46,956 nt of DNA from JAYQUR01 sp038133505 (GTDB lineage Bacteria; Pseudomonadota; Alphaproteobacteria; MPNO01; UBA830). Below, one piece after another: positions 7,543 to 15,656 of the stretch. Position 1 is the stretch's first letter; each line of letters begins with the position of its first letter. The notes below the pieces were generated by a model. It ran no database searches. It saw nothing but the letters and a program-made list of their open reading frames with translations, and was not told the origin of the DNA. The position numbers and the translations under genes are program-made. The stretch is from contig JAYPTI010000007.1 of the NCBI GenBank assembly GCA_038133505.1, positions 1 through 46,956 of the forward strand. Direction: 5' to 3'.

Positions 7543-8676
7543 TCAGCCGCCCAGGACTGCGGGCACGATCTTCTCGTAGTCGGCCCGCGTCGGGATCTTC
7601 GGGGCCGGCAGGTTGAACTTGTCGGCGGCCGCCGCGTCGATCATGCGCTCGACGTCTGTCTTGTCGTAGCCCATCTCGCGCACGGTCGCGGGCAGGCCCA
7701 TGGCGGCGTTGAGTTCGGCCGTCCGGTCGGCAATCCGGTTGCCCGCGTCGCCGTCCGCCTTGAGCCCCATCGCCTCCGCGATCCGCTGCAAACGTTCGTC
7801 TTCCATTCCGTTGTAGAACCGCATGACCGCGGGCATGGCGACGGTCACCAGCGTGCCGTGATGCAGCGGGCTGTCACTGAAGGCCATCGACAGCGCGTGG
7901 ATGGGCCCGAGGCCCATATAGATCGCCATGCCGCCCTCGAGCGCGGCCATCATCATCTCCGACCGCGCCTCGGCGTCCGAGCCGTCCCTCCAGGCGCGCT
8001 CGACCCACAGGTTCACGCGGCGGATCGCGTCGAGTGCGATAGCTTCGACCGGCGCATTGCGGTTGGTCGACAGATACCCCTCGACCGCATGCGTCAGCGC
8101 GTCCATGCCGGTCCCCGCCGTCAGGCGCGGTGGCAGGGTCAGCGTCATGTCCGGATCGCAGATCGCGACGTCGGGCTTGATGTAGGGACTGCGCAGCGCC
8201 AGCGCCGGCGCGTTCTCCTCCGGATGGATGCCGCCGCCGAAGGTGATCTCGGCGCCGGTCCCGGCGGTCGTCGGCACGGTCACGTAGGGCGCGACGTCGG
8301 GTCCGATCTTCGAGTGGTCCCGCAGGTAGTCGATCATGGCGCCGCCCTGGCGCGCGACGATCCGCAGCGCCTTGCCGCTATCGAGCACGGAGCCGCCCCC
8401 GAGCGCGACGATGCCGTCGCAATCGTTGCCGCGATAGGCCTCCAGCGCCGCATCGATGCCCGCGATGGTCGGGTTCTCGGGAATCTCGCCGAACAGGGCG
8501 GCGGAGACGTCCGTCGGCAGCGCCGCGGCGAGCCTGTCGTAGACGCCGTGCTCGACGAGACCGCGATCAGTAATAACCAGCGGACGGCGGATGCCGCGGG
8601 CCGCGAGCACCTCGCCCAGCGCACCGATCGCGCCGGCGCCGAAGCGGATTTCGGGGAAGGGAACGATCTGGAACAT
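7543..8676 (-). CDS. Iron-containing alcohol dehydrogenase (maleylacetate reductase-like)
   Basis: 377 residues of the group III Fe-ADH family. GGGSVLDSGK (residues 93-102) binds NAD(P). The metal site is Asp192 and His196 in GMDALTHAVEGYLS with His260 (GPIHALSMAFS) and His273 (HHGTL). Candidate activities are a primary alcohol dehydrogenase, maleylacetate reductase or 4-hydroxybutyrate dehydrogenase; sequence alone does not separate them. It lies 18 bp upstream of nothing on its 3' side except the Rieske gene start region, and its start is 17 bp downstream of the alpha/beta hydrolase stop, so co-transcription from metY downward is plausible. Confidence 0.9.
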   Translation of the reverse strand: MFQIVPFPEIRFGAGAIGALGEVLAARGIRRPLVITDRGLVEHGVYDRLAAALPTDVSAALFGEIPENPTIAGIDAALEAYRGNDCDGIVALGGGSVLDSGKALRIVARQGGAMIDYLRDHSKIGPDVAPYVTVPTTAGTGAEITFGGGIHPEENAPALALRSPYIKPDVAICDPDMTLTLPPRLTAGTGMDALTHAVEGYLSTNRNAPVEAIALDAIRRVNLWVERAWRDGSDAEARSEMMMAALEGGMAIYMGLGPIHALSMAFSDSPLHHGTLVTVAMPAVMRFYNGMEDERLQRIAEAMGLKADGDAGNRIADRTAELNAAMGLPATVREMGYDKTDVERMIDAAAADKFNLPAPKIPTRADYEKIVPAVLGG

Positions 8677-8693
8677 GCGTGTCTTCCTGTCGG

Positions 8694-9479
8694 CTACAGC
8701 GCCGCGATCAGCGCATCGAGCGTCTCGTCAGGTTTTTCGACCTGCATCAGGTGACCGGCGCCGTCGATGACTACGGTGCGCGAGTCGGCAAGCTTTTCGG
8801 CCAGCGGCGCGGCGGCCCTGGGCGGGGTCATCTGGTCGCGCGACCCGGCGAGGATAAGCGTCGGGCACGCGACCTTCGCCGCCGCATCCGTCGCCCCTTT
8901 CCAAGCGTCGCACGCGGCCATGTCGATGCCGAGCAACCCGGGTGTGCCGCGCGCCAGCAGCGACCGGCCGCCGCCCTGCATCCACAGACCGGGCGCGCGG
9001 TTGAGGCCGAAATGCGCCGGTTTGCCGAACCCCCACGAGACCACCAGATCCCACGCCGCCGGATCGCCCGCCCTGGCGAGCGCCAGCAGGTCTGGATGGA
9101 CCGGCATCTCCGCGCCGATCCCGACCAGCGCCAGCGCGGCGACGTCCGGATTGTCGGCGGCAGCAGCGAGCGCGACGAATGCGCCCATGGAATGGCCGAC
9201 CAGCGAGATTTTCTTCGCGCCGGATCCCGCGATCAGGCGGCGGACCCACGCGCTCATCTCCTCGATCGTCTCGAGCGCGGGGCCTTCGGACCGGCCGTGA
9301 CCGGGGAGGTCTACGGCGAGCACGCCGTAGCTGTGCCAGGCGAACCAGCGCGTCTGCAGCGCCCAGACGGTGTGATCCATCCCGGCGCCGTGCACGAACA
9401 CGACCGCAGGCAGCGCGGGATCGAAGTCCTTGCCGCCGGTCGCCGCGAAGACCGCCTTTCCGTCAACGTCCAGCTGCAT
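8694..9479 (-). CDS. Alpha/beta-fold hydrolase
   Basis: 261 residues with a complete catalytic triad: Ser97 in GHSMG, Asp215 in AGSRDQMTPP and His243 in GAGHLMQVEKP. The oxyanion region is VFVHGAGMDHTVW and the fold marker DLPGHGRS is present. It is a soluble esterase, lipase or C-C bond hydrolase; the substrate is unknown. Its ATG shares one base with the stop of metY (TAATG at 9481-9477), which implies translational coupling. It is not MetX, the homoserine acetyltransferase that shares the fold, because it is too short and has a different Ser motif. Confidence 0.9.
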   Translation of the reverse strand: MQLDVDGKAVFAATGGKDFDPALPAVVFVHGAGMDHTVWALQTRWFAWHSYGVLAVDLPGHGRSEGPALETIEEMSAWVRRLIAGSGAKKISLVGHSMGAFVALAAAADNPDVAALALVGIGAEMPVHPDLLALARAGDPAAWDLVVSWGFGKPAHFGLNRAPGLWMQGGGRSLLARGTPGLLGIDMAACDAWKGATDAAAKVACPTLILAGSRDQMTPPRAAAPLAEKLADSRTVVIDGAGHLMQVEKPDETLDALIAAL

Positions 9480-10795
9480 TATTCGGCCGCCCGCGGCTGG
9501 GTCGCGCGCATCGCGGCCTTCAGCGCCTGGTCGAGATCGGAAATCAGGTCGTCCGGGTCCTCGAGCCCGACCGACAGCCGCACCATTTCCTCACCGATAC
9601 CGGCGGCCTTCAGCGCGGCGGCGTCCATCTGCTGGTGCGTCGTCGACGCCGGATGGATCACCAGCGACTTCGCGTCGCCGACATTGGCGAGATGCGAGAA
9701 CAGCCCGAGCCGCTCGATGAACACGCGGCCCGCCTCGCGCCCGCCCTTGATGCCGAACGAGAAGATCGCGCCGGGACCGTGCGGCAATAGTTTGGCCGCG
9801 AGCTCCTTGTCGGGATGGTCGTCGCGCTCCGGCCAGGTCACCCAGTCGACGCCGGCGTGGCCGCCGAGGAAATCGACGATCTTGCGCGCGTTCTCGACGT
9901 GACGCGGCATGCGGACATGCAGCGTCTCGACGCCCTGCAGGATGTTGAACGCGTTGGTCGGGCTCAGCGTCGCGCCGAAATCCCGGAGCCCCTCGGCGCG
10001 AGCACGCATGACGAAGGCGGCGGGGCCGAACTCCTCCGCGAAATCGAGACCGTGATAGCCGTCATACGGCTCGGTCAGCGTCGGGAACTTGCCCGACGCG
10101 TCCCAGTCGAAGCGCCCGGAATCGACGAGGATTCCCGCAATCGACGTGCCGTGCCCGCCGAGGAACTTGGTCGCCGAATGCATGACGATATCGGCGCCGT
10201 GCTCGAACGGCCGGCAGAGGTACGGCGTCGCGAAGGTGTTGTCGATCATCAGCGGAACGCCGGCGCCGTGGGCAATCTCCGCGATGCGGGGGAGGTCCAT
10301 GACCTCGAGCCCGGGATTACCCAGCGTCTCGCCGAAGACGAGGCGCGTGTCGTCCGTGATCGCGGCGGCGAAGGCGTCCGGGTCGCGCGGGTCGACGAAC
10401 GTGGTCGTGATCCCGAACCGCGGCAGCGTGTGGTGAAACAGGTTGTGGCTGCCGCCGTAGATCGAGGCCGACGAGACGATATGACCGCCCTGGCCCATCA
10501 GCGTGACGATGGCGAGATGCAGCGCCGCCTGGCCCGAGGCCGTCGCCACCGCGCCGAGCCCGCCTTCGAGCGCGGCGATGCGCTCTTCAAGCACGGCGAC
10601 GGTCGGGTTGGAGATCCGCGAATAGATGTGGCCGGCGCGCTCGAGGTTGAACAGCGCCGCGGCGTGATCGGTATCGCGGAAGACGTAGGAGGTCGTCTGG
10701 TAGATCGGAGTCGCCCGCGCGCCGGTCGCGGGGTCCGGCTGCTGGCCGGCATGCAGGCCGAGCGTGTCGAACTTGAACAGCTTGGGGTCGATCAT
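9479..10795 (-). CDS. metY: O-acetylhomoserine sulfhydrylase / aminocarboxypropyltransferase
   Basis: 438 residues of the Cys/Met-metabolism PLP family. The PLP lysine is Lys210 in SATKFLGGHG. GLHAGQQPDPATGARATPIYQ at the N-terminus and the long insert around SGKFPTLTEPYDGYHG (about 255-270) are MetY-type features absent from MetZ and MetB. It makes homocysteine from O-acetylhomoserine and sulfide. ATG 10795 (MIDPKLFKFDTLG) is preferred because the family starts there; a longer in-frame start exists 20 codons upstream. It is translationally coupled to the downstream alpha/beta hydrolase. No SAM riboswitch was seen upstream, unlike metZ in this window. Confidence 0.92.
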   Translation of the reverse strand: MIDPKLFKFDTLGLHAGQQPDPATGARATPIYQTTSYVFRDTDHAAALFNLERAGHIYSRISNPTVAVLEERIAALEGGLGAVATASGQAALHLAIVTLMGQGGHIVSSASIYGGSHNLFHHTLPRFGITTTFVDPRDPDAFAAAITDDTRLVFGETLGNPGLEVMDLPRIAEIAHGAGVPLMIDNTFATPYLCRPFEHGADIVMHSATKFLGGHGTSIAGILVDSGRFDWDASGKFPTLTEPYDGYHGLDFAEEFGPAAFVMRARAEGLRDFGATLSPTNAFNILQGVETLHVRMPRHVENARKIVDFLGGHAGVDWVTWPERDDHPDKELAAKLLPHGPGAIFSFGIKGGREAGRVFIERLGLFSHLANVGDAKSLVIHPASTTHQQMDAAALKAAGIGEEMVRLSVGLEDPDDLISDLDQALKAAMRATQPRAAE

Positions 10796-10900
10796 GGCGT
10801 CGCTCGCATCGTCTCTGGCTGGCGGAAGATCCTTGCCGGCAGGATAGGCATGCACGGTGTGTTTGGGTAGCGCGTGAGGGGCGTTTCGCCTGCCCGCCCA

Positions 10901-10918
10901 ACATTACGGATAATTAAT
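10901..10918. promoter_or_regulatory. Possible inverted-repeat operator between divergent metY and htrA
   Basis: CATTA-N8-TAATG forms a small dyad in the otherwise GC-rich 197-bp region between the divergent metY and HtrA genes. The AT-rich core could be a promoter or a regulator site. No known motif was recognised. Confidence 0.25.
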
Positions 10919-10992
10919 GCGCCGGACAGGCGGCGGTAAGGCGCCCTTCCCTATCTTCGATGCAGAGTTCAACGCGACGTAGGGGAAGACCC

Positions 10993-12516
10993 ATGAACAA
11001 GGAACGCACGATCAAAACGGCAACCGCCATCGCCGCATTCGGCGCGATTGCCGCCCTCGGCGCCGCAGGCGGCGTCATTTCCAGCAAGAACCTGTCCGCG
11101 GCTACCGCCCTCACCGCCCCGCCCGTCTCGGAAAGCCGCACGCTGCCGGGAAGCTTCGCGCCGGTGGTCGAGCGCGTGGCGCCTGCGGTCGTGTCGATCA
11201 AGGTCACCGGCAGCGCCCAGGCGGAGCGGATGACGTCGGACGAGCCCGAGATGCAGGTACCTGAACCGTTCAAGCGCTTCTTCGGCGAGGAGTTCGGCAA
11301 GAACTTCGGCTTCCGTTTCGGCCAGCCGGAGAATCATGGACGGGCGCCCCGCGTCCAGGGTCTCGGCTCCGGCTTCTTCATCGACGCCGACGGCCATGTC
11401 GTCACCAACAACCACGTCATCGCGGGCGCCGACAAGATCGAGGTCACCCTGAAAGGCGGCGAAACCTACGCGGCAACCCTCGTCGGCCGCGATCCGAAAA
11501 CCGACCTCGCGCTGCTGAAGGTCAAGTCCGACAAGGCATTCCCGTTCGTGAATTTCGGCGACTCGAATGCCGCCAAGGTCGGCGACTGGGTGATCGCCGT
11601 CGGCAGCCCGTTCGGGCTCGGTCACACCGCGACCACCGGCATCGTGTCGGCGCGCGGCCGCGACATCGGCGCGGGGCCTTACGACGACTTCCTGCAGATC
11701 GACGCGCCGATCAACAAGGGCAACTCCGGCGGGCCGACCTTCAACGTCCGCGGCGAGGTCATCGGCGTCAACACGGCGATCATCTCGCCGACCGGCGTCA
11801 GCGCGGGCATCGGCTTCGCGGTGCCGTCGAACATGGCGAAGCAGATCGTCGCCCAGTTGAAGGATAAGGGCACGGTCGCGCGCGGCTGGCTCGGCGTCCA
11901 CATCCAGGCGGTGACGAAGGATCTCGCGACGGGCCTCGCCCTCGCCAAGCCGGAAGGCGCACTCGTCTCGTCGGTGACGGCGGACAGCCCCGCCGCCCAT
12001 GCGGGCCTCAAGCAGGGCGACGTGATCGTGGCCGTCGGCGACGAGCGGATCGAGACGCTGCGGGAACTGCCGCGGCTGATTGCCGGGATCCCCGCGGGCG
12101 ACACCGCGAAGCTCCGGATCGTGCGCGACGGCACCGAGAAAACGGTCGATGTCGTGATCGGCAAGATGCCCGAGACCGACAAGGTCGCGGCGGCGACCGA
12201 CCAGGACGCGACGCCGCCCGCCAAACTCGGCATGCGTCTCGCCGCGCTTGACGACACGCTGCGCGCCCGCTTCCGGGTCGGAAACGATGTCAGCGGCGTC
12301 CTCGTCGTGGACGTCGACGACGCCTCGGTCGCCGCCGAAAAGGGCATCCGGCCGGGCGACCTGATCCGCCGCGTGTCGGGAAAAGACGTGACCGCGCCCG
12401 ACGATGTCGCGGCGGCCCTGAAGAAAGCAGATGAGGACGACCGCAAGGCGCTCCTCATGCTGGTCCGGCGGGACGGAAACGACCGCTACGTGGCGTTGCC
12501 CATCCGCGACGCGTAA
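10993..12516 (+). CDS. degP: HtrA/DegP-type periplasmic serine protease
   Basis: 507 residues. An N-terminal signal or anchor helix (AIAAFGAIAALGAAGGV, residues 13-29) directs it to the periplasm. The trypsin-like domain has the full triad: His141 (TNNHVI), Asp171 (KTDLALLK) and Ser245 (GNSGGP). Two PDZ domains follow at about 295-385 and 420-500, the DegP/DegQ/MucD layout. The role is degradation and refolding of damaged envelope proteins. The ATG at 10993 has AGGGGAAG just upstream; an in-frame start 11 codons earlier lacks one. The gene ends at a strong rho-independent terminator. The DegP/MucD subtype is not resolved. Confidence 0.94.
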   Translation: MNKERTIKTATAIAAFGAIAALGAAGGVISSKNLSAATALTAPPVSESRTLPGSFAPVVERVAPAVVSIKVTGSAQAERMTSDEPEMQVPEPFKRFFGEEFGKNFGFRFGQPENHGRAPRVQGLGSGFFIDADGHVVTNNHVIAGADKIEVTLKGGETYAATLVGRDPKTDLALLKVKSDKAFPFVNFGDSNAAKVGDWVIAVGSPFGLGHTATTGIVSARGRDIGAGPYDDFLQIDAPINKGNSGGPTFNVRGEVIGVNTAIISPTGVSAGIGFAVPSNMAKQIVAQLKDKGTVARGWLGVHIQAVTKDLATGLALAKPEGALVSSVTADSPAAHAGLKQGDVIVAVGDERIETLRELPRLIAGIPAGDTAKLRIVRDGTEKTVDVVIGKMPETDKVAAATDQDATPPAKLGMRLAALDDTLRARFRVGNDVSGVLVVDVDDASVAAEKGIRPGDLIRRVSGKDVTAPDDVAAALKKADEDDRKALLMLVRRDGNDRYVALPIRDA

Positions 12517-12543
12517 GCCCCGCCTCCGGGCTCGGACCATATC

Positions 12544-12584
12544 ACCGGCGCTGCCCTCCCCCGGCAGCGCCGGTTTTCTTTTTT
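12544..12584 (+). terminator. Rho-independent terminator after the HtrA gene
   Basis: A perfect 12-bp stem (12544-12555 with 12563-12574) with a 7-nt loop, followed by TTTCTTTTTT, 28 bp after the htrA stop. Confidence 0.95.
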
Positions 12585-12686
12585 CGGCCCCGCCATGACC
12601 GAAGTGCAGGACACCTGATCCGTTTCCCCTGTTCCCACCGTTTTCAAACCGCTAGTCTCGCGTCAGACGTAAAGACGGAGGTCCGA

Positions 12687-13586
12687 ATGACGTTGAAAAC
12701 GGTCGCGGTAATGAGCCCCGGCAATATGGGCGAGGGCGTCGGCGAATCGATCGCCGGCCAGGGCAAGGACGTTATCGCAGTGCTGACCGGGCGAAGCGCA
12801 GAAACCCGGATGCGGGCGGAAAGAGCCGGCTTCCGGGACGTTGCGGACCTCGAGACTCTCGTGCGCGAGGCCGAACTCGTCATCTCGATCATGCCGCCTG
12901 AAAACGCGGAGGCGTTCGCCCGCGAGGTCGCGGCGGCGATGAAGGCGGCGGGCAGCGCGCCGGTCTACACCGACCTCAACGCGATCTCGCCGATGACGTC
13001 GCGCCGGATCGCCGAGATCATGGCGGATGCCGGCGCCGACTATATCGACGGTGGCATCATCGGCGGGACGCCGCTCAAGAGCGATGCCGTCACCCGGATA
13101 TACGTTTCCGGTCCGCGGGCAAGCCTGATGCTCGAATTCGACGGGAACGGGATGGAAATCCGCAATGTCGGCGACGAGATCGGGCGCGCCTCGGCCGTGA
13201 AGATGGTCTATGCGTCGGTGACCAAGGGGATCGATTCGCTCCTGACCGCCGCCTACACGGCCGCGGAATCTCTCGGAATTCGCGAAATTCTCGAAACCGA
13301 GTGGCAGGAAAGCCAGGCGCAGACCCTCGCCCGCATGGAGCGCCGGGTGCCGGCGCTACCCGCCGACGCCGGACGGTGGATCGGCGAGATGGAGGAAATC
13401 GCCGCGACCTATGCCGCGGCGGGCGTCACGCCCAATTTCCACAAGGGCGCGGCGGACATGTACCGCCTGTTGAACGCAACGCCGTTCGCGGCCGAAAGCC
13501 GGGAAACGCGGGACATGAGCCGAACGATGCAGCAGTCGGTCGAGGTCTACGTTGCCCACCTGGCCGGCCGGAAAGCGGCCGAATGA
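12687..13586 (+). CDS. 6-phosphogluconate-dehydrogenase-like NAD(P)-binding protein with DUF1932 domain
   Basis: 299 residues. The N-terminal Rossmann domain begins VAVMSPGNMGEGVG (residues 6-19), a 3-hydroxyisobutyrate/6PGDH-type nucleotide site. The conserved lysine region is SAVKMVYASVTKG with Lys172, matching the catalytic Lys of beta-hydroxyacid dehydrogenases. The C-terminal ~195-265 (LLTAAYTAAESLG...ARMERRVPALPADAGRW) matches the DUF1932 helical domain. GGAGG precedes the ATG. It is probably an oxidoreductase on a short hydroxy acid; the substrate is unknown. The FAD oxidoreductase gene starts 17 bp downstream, so it may be first in the lipid-modification operon, though a role in lipid chemistry is not established. 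Confidence 0.85.
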   Translation: MTLKTVAVMSPGNMGEGVGESIAGQGKDVIAVLTGRSAETRMRAERAGFRDVADLETLVREAELVISIMPPENAEAFAREVAAAMKAAGSAPVYTDLNAISPMTSRRIAEIMADAGADYIDGGIIGGTPLKSDAVTRIYVSGPRASLMLEFDGNGMEIRNVGDEIGRASAVKMVYASVTKGIDSLLTAAYTAAESLGIREILETEWQESQAQTLARMERRVPALPADAGRWIGEMEEIAATYAAAGVTPNFHKGAADMYRLLNATPFAAESRETRDMSRTMQQSVEVYVAHLAGRKAAE

Positions 13587-13602
13587 GGCTCGAAGCGCCC
13601 TG

Positions 13603-14877
13603 ATGCAGCCGCGAACCGTCGCCGTCGTCGGCTCCGGCATATCGGGGCTGGCAACAGCGTGGCTGCTCGCCCGTTACGGCGACGGCATCTCCGTCGACAT
13701 ATACGAAGCCGCCGACCGGCCGGGCGGACACGTCAACACTGTCGAGGCCGACATCGACGGCGTACGCCAGGCGGTCGATACGGGTTTCATCGTCCACAAT
13801 CCGGTCAATTTTCCGAATATCGTGGCGCTCTTCGAGACGCTCGGCGTCGCGACGGAGAACAGCGACATGTCGTTCGCCGTCTCTGCCGGGGACGGCCGGC
13901 GCGAATATGCCGGTGGCCGCGGCCCGTCCGGGCTGTTCGCGCAGCCCGCGAACCTTGCGAACCCGTCTTTCCATCGCATGCTCCGGGATATCCTCAGGTT
14001 CAACCGCGCAGCGCGGGCCGATATCGGCGTCGAAGACGATATGTCGCTCGGCGACTGGCTGGACGGCCACGGTTTCGGTGACGGGCTGGCCGACGACTAT
14101 CTGCTGCCGATGGCGGCGGCGATCTGGTCCGCGACGACGGATGCGATCCGGGATTTCCCGGCCGCATCCCTGTTCCGGTTTCTCGACGCGCATGGCCTGC
14201 TCCGGATATTCGGCCGGCCGCAATGGCGCACCGTTTCGAGCGGATGCCGCCGCTATGTCGATGCGATAATCCAGAACTTTCCCGGCAACGTATATCTGTC
14301 GACGCCGATTTCCGCCGTGGTGCGGGAGGAAGCCGGCGCGGCGGTGAGGATCGAGGGGGAACTCAGGAAATACGACGCGGTCGTGATGGCGACGCATGCG
14401 GATACGACGCTGGATCTTCTTGGCGATGCGGACGATGCGGAGCGGGATATTCTCGGCCGTTTCGGCTTCGCCGCGAACAGGGCGGTCCTCCATCGCGACC
14501 CGGCCTTCATGCCGCGCAGAAAGCGCGCCTGGGCGAGTTGGAACTATCTGACGGGGGACGGAACGGCGTTCGTTACATACTGGATGAACAGGTTGCAGAA
14601 CATCACGGCGGTCGAGAACCTCTTCGTCACGCTGGATCCGCCGACGGAACCGCGGGACACGATCGCGGCGTTCGACTACGCGCATCCGCAGTTCGATGCC
14701 GCCGCGGTCGCCGCGCAGAAGCGGCTGCCGGAAATTCAGGGCAAGCGCGCCGCCTGGTTCTGCGGCGCATGGACCGGGTACGGCTTCCACGAGGACGGGC
14801 TTCGTTCGGCCCTCCGCGTCGCCGCCGATTTCGGCGTCGAGGCGCCGTGGCGCGCCTCCTCGGGAGGCGCGGCATGA
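13603..14877 (+). CDS. FAD-dependent amine-oxidase-like oxidoreductase (lipid-modification cluster)
   Basis: 424 residues. The FAD-binding motif VVGSGISGLATAWLL (residues 8-22) is followed by EAADRPGGHVNTV and DTGFIVHN, characteristic of the NAD(P)/FAD-dependent oxidoreductases that recur next to DUF1365 and CFA-synthase-like genes in Proteobacteria. In Rhodobacter such genes belong to a singlet-oxygen (sigma-E/ChrR) response, and related enzymes are reported in furan fatty-acid synthesis; this is from memory. It probably oxidises or desaturates a methylated acyl chain. The ATG at 13603 precedes the Rossmann motif directly. The stop overlaps the next start by 4 bp (ATGA), so the three genes 13603-16813 form a tight operon. 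Confidence 0.88.
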   Translation: MQPRTVAVVGSGISGLATAWLLARYGDGISVDIYEAADRPGGHVNTVEADIDGVRQAVDTGFIVHNPVNFPNIVALFETLGVATENSDMSFAVSAGDGRREYAGGRGPSGLFAQPANLANPSFHRMLRDILRFNRAARADIGVEDDMSLGDWLDGHGFGDGLADDYLLPMAAAIWSATTDAIRDFPAASLFRFLDAHGLLRIFGRPQWRTVSSGCRRYVDAIIQNFPGNVYLSTPISAVVREEAGAAVRIEGELRKYDAVVMATHADTTLDLLGDADDAERDILGRFGFAANRAVLHRDPAFMPRRKRAWASWNYLTGDGTAFVTYWMNRLQNITAVENLFVTLDPPTEPRDTIAAFDYAHPQFDAAAVAAQKRLPEIQGKRAAWFCGAWTGYGFHEDGLRSALRVAADFGVEAPWRASSGGAA

Positions 14878-15656
14878 GACCCGCCCTCTACCGGGGCGAG
14901 GTCATGCACCGCCGGACGCGGCCGAAGGCCTACGAATTCGTATACCGCGTCTTCAACCTCTATCTCGATATCGACTGGATCGACGAGACTGCAGCCGGCC
15001 TGCGCTGGCTGTCGCACAACCGTCTCAATCTGCTGTCGTTCCGCGATCGCGACCACGGCCCGCGCGACGGCTCGGCGCTTCGTCCGTGGATCGACGGCGT
15101 TCTCGCCGATGCCGGTCTTTCGGCGGCGGGCGCGCACGTCTACCTGCTGTGCATGCCCCGGGTTCTCGGCTACGGCTTCGATCCGCTGTCGATCAGGTAC
15201 TGCCACGACGCGGGCGGCGCGCTGCGCGCGGTGCTCTACGAAGTGAAGAACACCTTCGGCGACCAGCACGGCTATCTCTTCCCTGTCGAGAACGGCGACA
15301 TGCCCACCGATCATCGGGCGCAGAAGACCCTGCACGTTTCGCCTCTGATCGGGATGGACGCCCGCTACAGGCTGCGGGTCGCACGCCCGGGCGAAAATCT
15401 CTCGGTGCTGATCCGGGAATCCGACGCGGACGGCGAATTTCTCGTCGCCACGCTCACCGGAACCCGGCGCGCGCTGACCGACGCGGAACTGCTGCGCGCA
15501 TTCTTCTCGGTTCCCGTGCTCGGGATAAAGGTTATCGCGGCGATCCACTGGCAGGCGATCCGCCTGATGCTGCGCGGCGTCCGCTTTCATCGCCGGCCGC
15601 CGCCGCCCGATGCCGAAATCTCGCTGCCGGCCGTCAGCCGGGATGCCGCGGAATGA
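14874..15656 (+). CDS. DUF1365 family protein
   Basis: 260 residues. MRPALYRGEVMHRRTRPKAY at the start, FNLYLDIDWID, the central GYGFDPLSIRYC and the KTLHVSPLIGMDARY stretch are hallmarks of DUF1365. Its biochemical role is not established, but it is nearly always found between an FAD oxidoreductase and a CFA-like methyltransferase, as here. The ATG at 14874 overlaps the upstream TGA by 4 bp and has GGGAGGCG before it. Its own TGA overlaps the next ATG by 4 bp. No signal peptide was seen. It probably acts with its neighbours on membrane fatty acids. Confidence 0.9.
   Translation: MRPALYRGEVMHRRTRPKAYEFVYRVFNLYLDIDWIDETAAGLRWLSHNRLNLLSFRDRDHGPRDGSALRPWIDGVLADAGLSAAGAHVYLLCMPRVLGYGFDPLSIRYCHDAGGALRAVLYEVKNTFGDQHGYLFPVENGDMPTDHRAQKTLHVSPLIGMDARYRLRVARPGENLSVLIRESDADGEFLVATLTGTRRALTDAELLRAFFSVPVLGIKVIAAIHWQAIRLMLRGVRFHRRPPPPDAEISLPAVSRDAAE

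Noticed and set aside
4873..8754. A 1293-codon open frame on the plus strand
   Set aside because: It is antisense to the GMC, Rieske and Fe-ADH genes and overlaps the AEC gene in another frame. High GC leaves such frames open; the sequence is rich in Arg/Ala/Gly with no recognisable domain.
12616..12657. A TGATCC as a possible ECF sigma-E (ChrR-type) -35 before the lipid operon
   Set aside because: No matching TAAGA-like -10 is found at the required spacing; the hexamer alone is not evidence.
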